DNA of 5,280 bases. It comes from Acidobacteriota bacterium (GTDB lineage: Bacteria; Acidobacteriota; Vicinamibacteria; Vicinamibacterales; Vicinamibacteraceae). Of this stretch, positions 4,945 through 5,280 are shown in pieces. The notes below the pieces were generated by a model. It was given only the letters and a program-made list of their open reading frames with translations. It was not told the origin of the DNA and searched no databases. The stretch covers positions 1-5,280 of the forward strand of contig JACDAO010000029.1 in NCBI GenBank assembly GCA_013695405.1. The letters run 5' to 3'. The first letter of the stretch is position 1. Every line of letters starts with the position of its first letter. A program made the position numbers and the translations under genes.

Positions 4945-5280
4945 AGACCCACGCACCGCTGGTCCTGCTCACCGTCGGCGTCGGCACCCTCACCGCGGTG
5001 ATTGCCCAGAGCCCGCGCGAGCAGGAGCCGCCGATGGGGCAGGCGGTCTTCGTCGACGACACGATCATCCGGCCCTACGACCCGACGCCGGCCCTGGTCA
5101 CCCGGGAGACCCGCGTCGACCGTCCGAAGTATCCGGCCACCGACATCCACGCGCACTGGTCGATCGATCTCGAGCCGGCATTCCTGCTCGAGGGGATGGA
5201 CGACCTCGGCGTCGAGCGGGCAGTCAACTCAGTGGCGGCTTCGGTGCCGGACTCGACGCGATGCTCGACCGCTTCCATGC
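4941..5280 (+). CDS. N-terminal part of a secreted amidohydrolase (3' end outside window; apparent frameshift)
   Basis: The ATG overlaps the transporter stop as ATGA, with no clear ribosome site, so translation is probably coupled. The start encodes a signal peptide (MKT, hydrophobic core, likely cleavage after Ala22 in VIA-Q). A linker follows, then TDIHAHW with His70 and His72, the first metal-binding HxH of metal-dependent amidohydrolases of the amidohydrolase-2 (PF04909) type, and then LLEGMDDLGVERAVN. After Asn96 (5226-5228) the frame reads implausibly (SVAASVPDSTRCST). The overlapping frame continues as SGGFGAGLDAMLDRFH from 5231, which is what this family should show. One base therefore appears to be missing, most simply a C turning AACCTC into AACTC. 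The result would be a broken gene unless this is a sequencing error. The remaining catalytic residues lie beyond the window. Its substrate is unknown. By position it belongs to the transporter operon. Confidence 0.8.
   Translation, partial: MKTHAPLVLLTVGVGTLTAVIAQSPREQEPPMGQAVFVDDTIIRPYDPTPALVTRETRVDRPKYPATDIHAHWSIDLEPAFLLEGMDDLGVERAVNSVAASVPDSTRCSTASM
5226..5231 (+). other. Apparent one-base deletion (frameshift) in the amidohydrolase gene
   Basis: Up to AAC at 5226-5228 the frame of the ATG at 4941 gives good family sequence ending in GVERAVN. From AGT at 5231-5233 good family sequence continues one base out of register. Adding a C next to 5228 would give VNLSGGFG without a break. The original frame has no stop before the window end, so the length of the aberrant tail cannot be told. 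Confidence 0.75.

Noticed and set aside
3406..4956. A 516-residue minus-strand open frame opposite the transporter
   Set aside because: It is a GC-driven antisense shadow rich in His, Gln, Arg and Asp with no recognisable motif. The plus-strand frame has 11 membrane helices and family motifs.

Overview
The window is very GC-rich (roughly two thirds G+C by eye, with coding third positions almost always G or C) and gene-dense. Four of its five genes look like exported or envelope proteins. The mix of a long repeat protein with WxxAEG / SRFNIWVD / ERxM signatures, a secreted BNR/sialidase-like protein, a divergent Nramp-like transporter and an amidohydrolase with an IHAHW motif is what I would expect from an Acidobacteriota genome, perhaps Vicinamibacteria. 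This is pattern recognition, not a database result. I see no rRNA, tRNA, CRISPR array, insertion sequence or phage signature.

Layout. (1) Positions 2-1180, plus strand: the C-terminal part of a large beta-rich repeat protein that begins before the window, followed by a strong hairpin at 1192-1223. (2) 1250-2164, plus strand: a secreted alpha/beta-hydrolase (esterase-like). (3) 2172-3287, minus strand: a secreted BNR-repeat sialidase-like protein, convergent with the hydrolase. Only 7 bases separate the two stop codons, and a folded inverted repeat (2149-2181) contains both. (4) 3288-3462: a 175-base divergent control region with a promoter facing each way and a 24-base near-perfect palindrome exactly 14 bases from each -35 box. 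(5) 3463-4944, plus strand: an 11-TM Nramp/SLC11-like membrane protein in which the usual metal-binding residues are replaced. (6) 4941 to the window end, plus strand: the start of a secreted amidohydrolase, overlapping the transporter stop by ATGA. It carries an apparent one-base deletion near 5228-5231.

Working together. The shared divergent control region suggests that the sialidase-like protein and the transporter-amidohydrolase operon are co-regulated, most simply by a LacI/GalR-type regulator not encoded here. A plausible but unproven reading is a small catabolic module. The sialidase-like protein and the esterase would act on an external glycan or organic substrate, the Nramp-derived carrier would import a product (or a metal cofactor), and the amidohydrolase would process a related compound.

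The most notable observations are the symmetric divergent operator, the transporter promoter whose expected transcription start falls on the GTG start codon (a leaderless mRNA candidate), the loss of the Nramp metal site, the terminator-like fold holding two opposing stop codons, and the frameshift in the amidohydrolase.
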